From Deltaproteobacteria bacterium (GTDB lineage Bacteria > Desulfobacterota > SM23-61), in assembly GCA_026388915.1 (NCBI GenBank), contig JAPLIW010000614.1:1-6185 (forward strand): 6,185 nucleotides of DNA. Reading direction: 5' to 3'. The notes below the pieces were generated by a model. It made no database searches. It was not told the DNA's origin and saw only the letters and a program-made list of their open reading frames with translations. How positions within the stretch are numbered: position 1 is the first letter of the stretch; the number at the start of each line of letters is the position of its first letter. Position numbers and translations under genes: made by a program. Of the stretch, positions 4,748 to 6,185 are shown in pieces.

Positions 4748-6185
4748 GTGGCTGGATTCTCCTATCGAATTCTCGAAGTGGATCTTTCCACCCGGATAAC
4801 AAAAGTAACCGAATATGGGGAAGAGGCCCTGCGCAAATACTTCGGCGGAAGCGGGCTGGCCGCCTCCATTCTTTTGGACCGCTTCGATTCTTCCCTCGAT
4901 CCTTTTCACCCGCAAAGTCCCCTGATCTTCATGACCGGCCTCTTCACCGGAATCCCCGTGCCCTGCGGGTGCCGTGTTTCCCTCTGCACCAAGTCGCCCC
5001 TGCGGATTTGGGGGGAAGCCAACGCCGGCGGGTATTGGGGGCCGGAGCTGAAATTTACCGGGTTCGACGGGCTCATCATTACCGGCAAAGCAAAAGAGCC
5101 TTCTTATCTGTGGGTGACTCCCAAAGGGGCGGAAATCAGGAGTGCGAAAGCTCTCTGGGGAAAAGGAACCTTCGAAACCACGGAACAATTGGCGGGGCAA
5201 ACCGACCCGAAAGCGCGGGTTGCCGCCATTGGGCCTTCGGGAGAAACCCTAAGTTGCATGGCAAGCGTCATAACCGGGGGCGCTGAGGCCCGGGTCATGG
5301 GGCGGAGCGGCCCCGGGGCGGTGATGGGGTCTAAGAATTTAAAGGCGGTGGTGGTGAGAGGGGATCAAAGGCCATCCATCGCGGACCTGAAAATCTTGCA
5401 GGAAGCCACGAGGGAATTCCTTCCCAACTTGAAATTCGTGGAAGGGCTGAGCAAATTCGGCACGGCCGGGGTTATTGAATCCAAGGAAGCGGCAGGGGTC
5501 CTGCCGATCAAAAATTTTTCCCAGGCCCACTGGGACAAGGCCAAAAAGATCGCCGGCCCGGCCTTGGTTTCCAAGTACCTGGAAAAACATTACGGCTGCT
5601 TCTCCTGCCCCATCCGGTGCGGAAAAGAGGTAAAGGGAACGGATGGCCCCTATGCCGGCGTATTGGGCCATGGGCCGGAGTATGAAACCCTGGGCGCCTT
5701 CGGCTCCCTGGTTCTGAATGACGACTTGAAATCTTTGATTCACTTGAATTTTTTGTGCAATGACCTGGGGCTGGACAGCATGTCCACGGGAATCGCCGTG
5801 GCTTTTGCCATTGAATCCTACCTTCGGGGCTACCTCAAGGAAAATGACGGTCTGGATCTGCAATGGGGAAACGCCCAGGCGGTCGGCGCCCTCATGGAGA
5901 AGATCGCCAGGCGTCAGGGGATCGGGGTCATTTTTGCCGATGGGGTGGAAAAAGCATCCCAAGCGTTGGGGAAGGAGACCGAGCACTTTGCTCTTCATTC
6001 CAAAGGGGTGGAAGTCTCCCTGTCCAACCCTACCCCGACGGTGAGCCTGGCTTTGAGCTGGGCCACCTCGAACCGCGGCGCCTGCCATCTGGAAGGTTTT
6101 TCCCACCAGGTGGAGGGAGGAGTTCCCTTCCCGGAGGTAGGCTATACGAAAGCCATGGACGGGACTTCCGGAGAAGGGAAGGGCA
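4748..6185 (+). CDS. Second aldehyde:ferredoxin oxidoreductase family gene (3' partial)
   Basis: From GTG 4748 the frame stays open for 479 codons to the window edge; roughly 120-150 residues should be missing. It starts MAGFSYRILEVDLSTRITKV and continues with YFGGSGLAASILL (36-48), FMTGLFTGIPVP, TKSPL, GPELKFTGFDGLIITGKA, and GRSGPGAVMGSKNLKA (185-200). Cluster cysteines C284, C287 and C291 are present (CFSCPIRC); the fourth is expected just past the end. E313 (YETLG), NDLGLD (338-343) and H447 fall at almost the same numbers as the Glu313, DxxGL motif and His448 I recall for P. furiosus AOR, with Asn in place of the first Asp of the motif. Many segments differ from the first AOR, for example WGEANAGGYWGPELKF against GYGDGNIGTMASVHLKKAGYD, so the two belong to different subgroups rather than being a recent duplication. 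It also appears richer in GC-ending codons. It follows the MoaD gene on the same strand and may share its cofactor supply. Substrate is unknown. Confidence 0.92.
   Translation, partial: MAGFSYRILEVDLSTRITKVTEYGEEALRKYFGGSGLAASILLDRFDSSLDPFHPQSPLIFMTGLFTGIPVPCGCRVSLCTKSPLRIWGEANAGGYWGPELKFTGFDGLIITGKAKEPSYLWVTPKGAEIRSAKALWGKGTFETTEQLAGQTDPKARVAAIGPSGETLSCMASVITGGAEARVMGRSGPGAVMGSKNLKAVVVRGDQRPSIADLKILQEATREFLPNLKFVEGLSKFGTAGVIESKEAAGVLPIKNFSQAHWDKAKKIAGPALVSKYLEKHYGCFSCPIRCGKEVKGTDGPYAGVLGHGPEYETLGAFGSLVLNDDLKSLIHLNFLCNDLGLDSMSTGIAVAFAIESYLRGYLKENDGLDLQWGNAQAVGALMEKIARRQGIGVIFADGVEKASQALGKETEHFALHSKGVEVSLSNPTPTVSLALSWATSNRGACHLEGFSHQVEGGVPFPEVGYTKAMDGTSGEGKG

Noticed and set aside
4688..5200. 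A - strand open frame of 170 codons
   Set aside because: It is antisense to the start of the second AOR and runs into the inverted repeat; the + strand frame has clear family motifs.
4717..5286. A + strand open frame of 189 codons
   Set aside because: It is a shifted frame within the second AOR gene and inside the repeat; its protein has low-complexity Arg/Gly content.
5339..6106. A - strand open frame of 255 codons
   Set aside because: It lies wholly opposite the second AOR coding frame, a common effect of GC-rich codon use, and shows no domain.

Overview
The window reads as a piece of chromosome from an anaerobic bacterium, most plausibly a Desulfobacterota-type (former Deltaproteobacteria) or similar syntrophic or sulfate-reducing lineage. 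This is inference. It rests on two tungsten-type aldehyde:ferredoxin oxidoreductase (AOR) genes, a LivFGM-type transporter, a methylmalonyl-CoA-epimerase-like VOC protein, mid-to-high GC content and intergenic hairpin repeats of kinds I associate with such genomes. No rRNA, tRNA, CRISPR array, phage gene or transposase gene is visible.

Layout, all genes on the + strand. (1) Positions 1-1498: the last 24 codons of a LivM-type permease, then livG and livF, almost without gaps (1-nt gap, then 8-nt overlap). This is the end of a branched-chain amino acid or related organic acid ABC importer operon. (2) 1535-2020: a small VOC (glyoxalase/epimerase fold) protein 36 nt after livF, probably in the same transcript. 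(3) 2021-2549: 529 bp without a credible gene, holding two similar AGA-loop hairpins, a long imperfect foldback element of about 250 bp, and a 20-nt perfect palindrome inside it. (4) 2550-4578: a complete AOR (605 aa) overlapping a MoaD/ThiS-like sulfur carrier gene by 8 nt. (5) 4579-4747: a short gap almost filled by a 111-bp inverted-repeat element with TTCACCACAGAGG ends. (6) 4748-6185: a second, different AOR starting at GTG and running off the window; 479 codons are visible without a stop.

How the genes may work together: AORs are tungstopterin/[4Fe-4S] enzymes that interconvert aldehydes and carboxylic acids using ferredoxin. The MoaD-like protein would supply the dithiolene sulfur of the pterin cofactor. 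The transporter could import amino acids or carboxylic acids whose carbon skeletons pass through aldehydes or acyl-CoAs, and the VOC protein could act on an acyl-CoA or other intermediate. Substrates cannot be read from the sequence. The most useful results are the second AOR, which a plain ATG-to-stop ORF search misses, the AOR-moaD-AOR arrangement, and two mobile or repeat elements sitting exactly in the two intergenic gaps.
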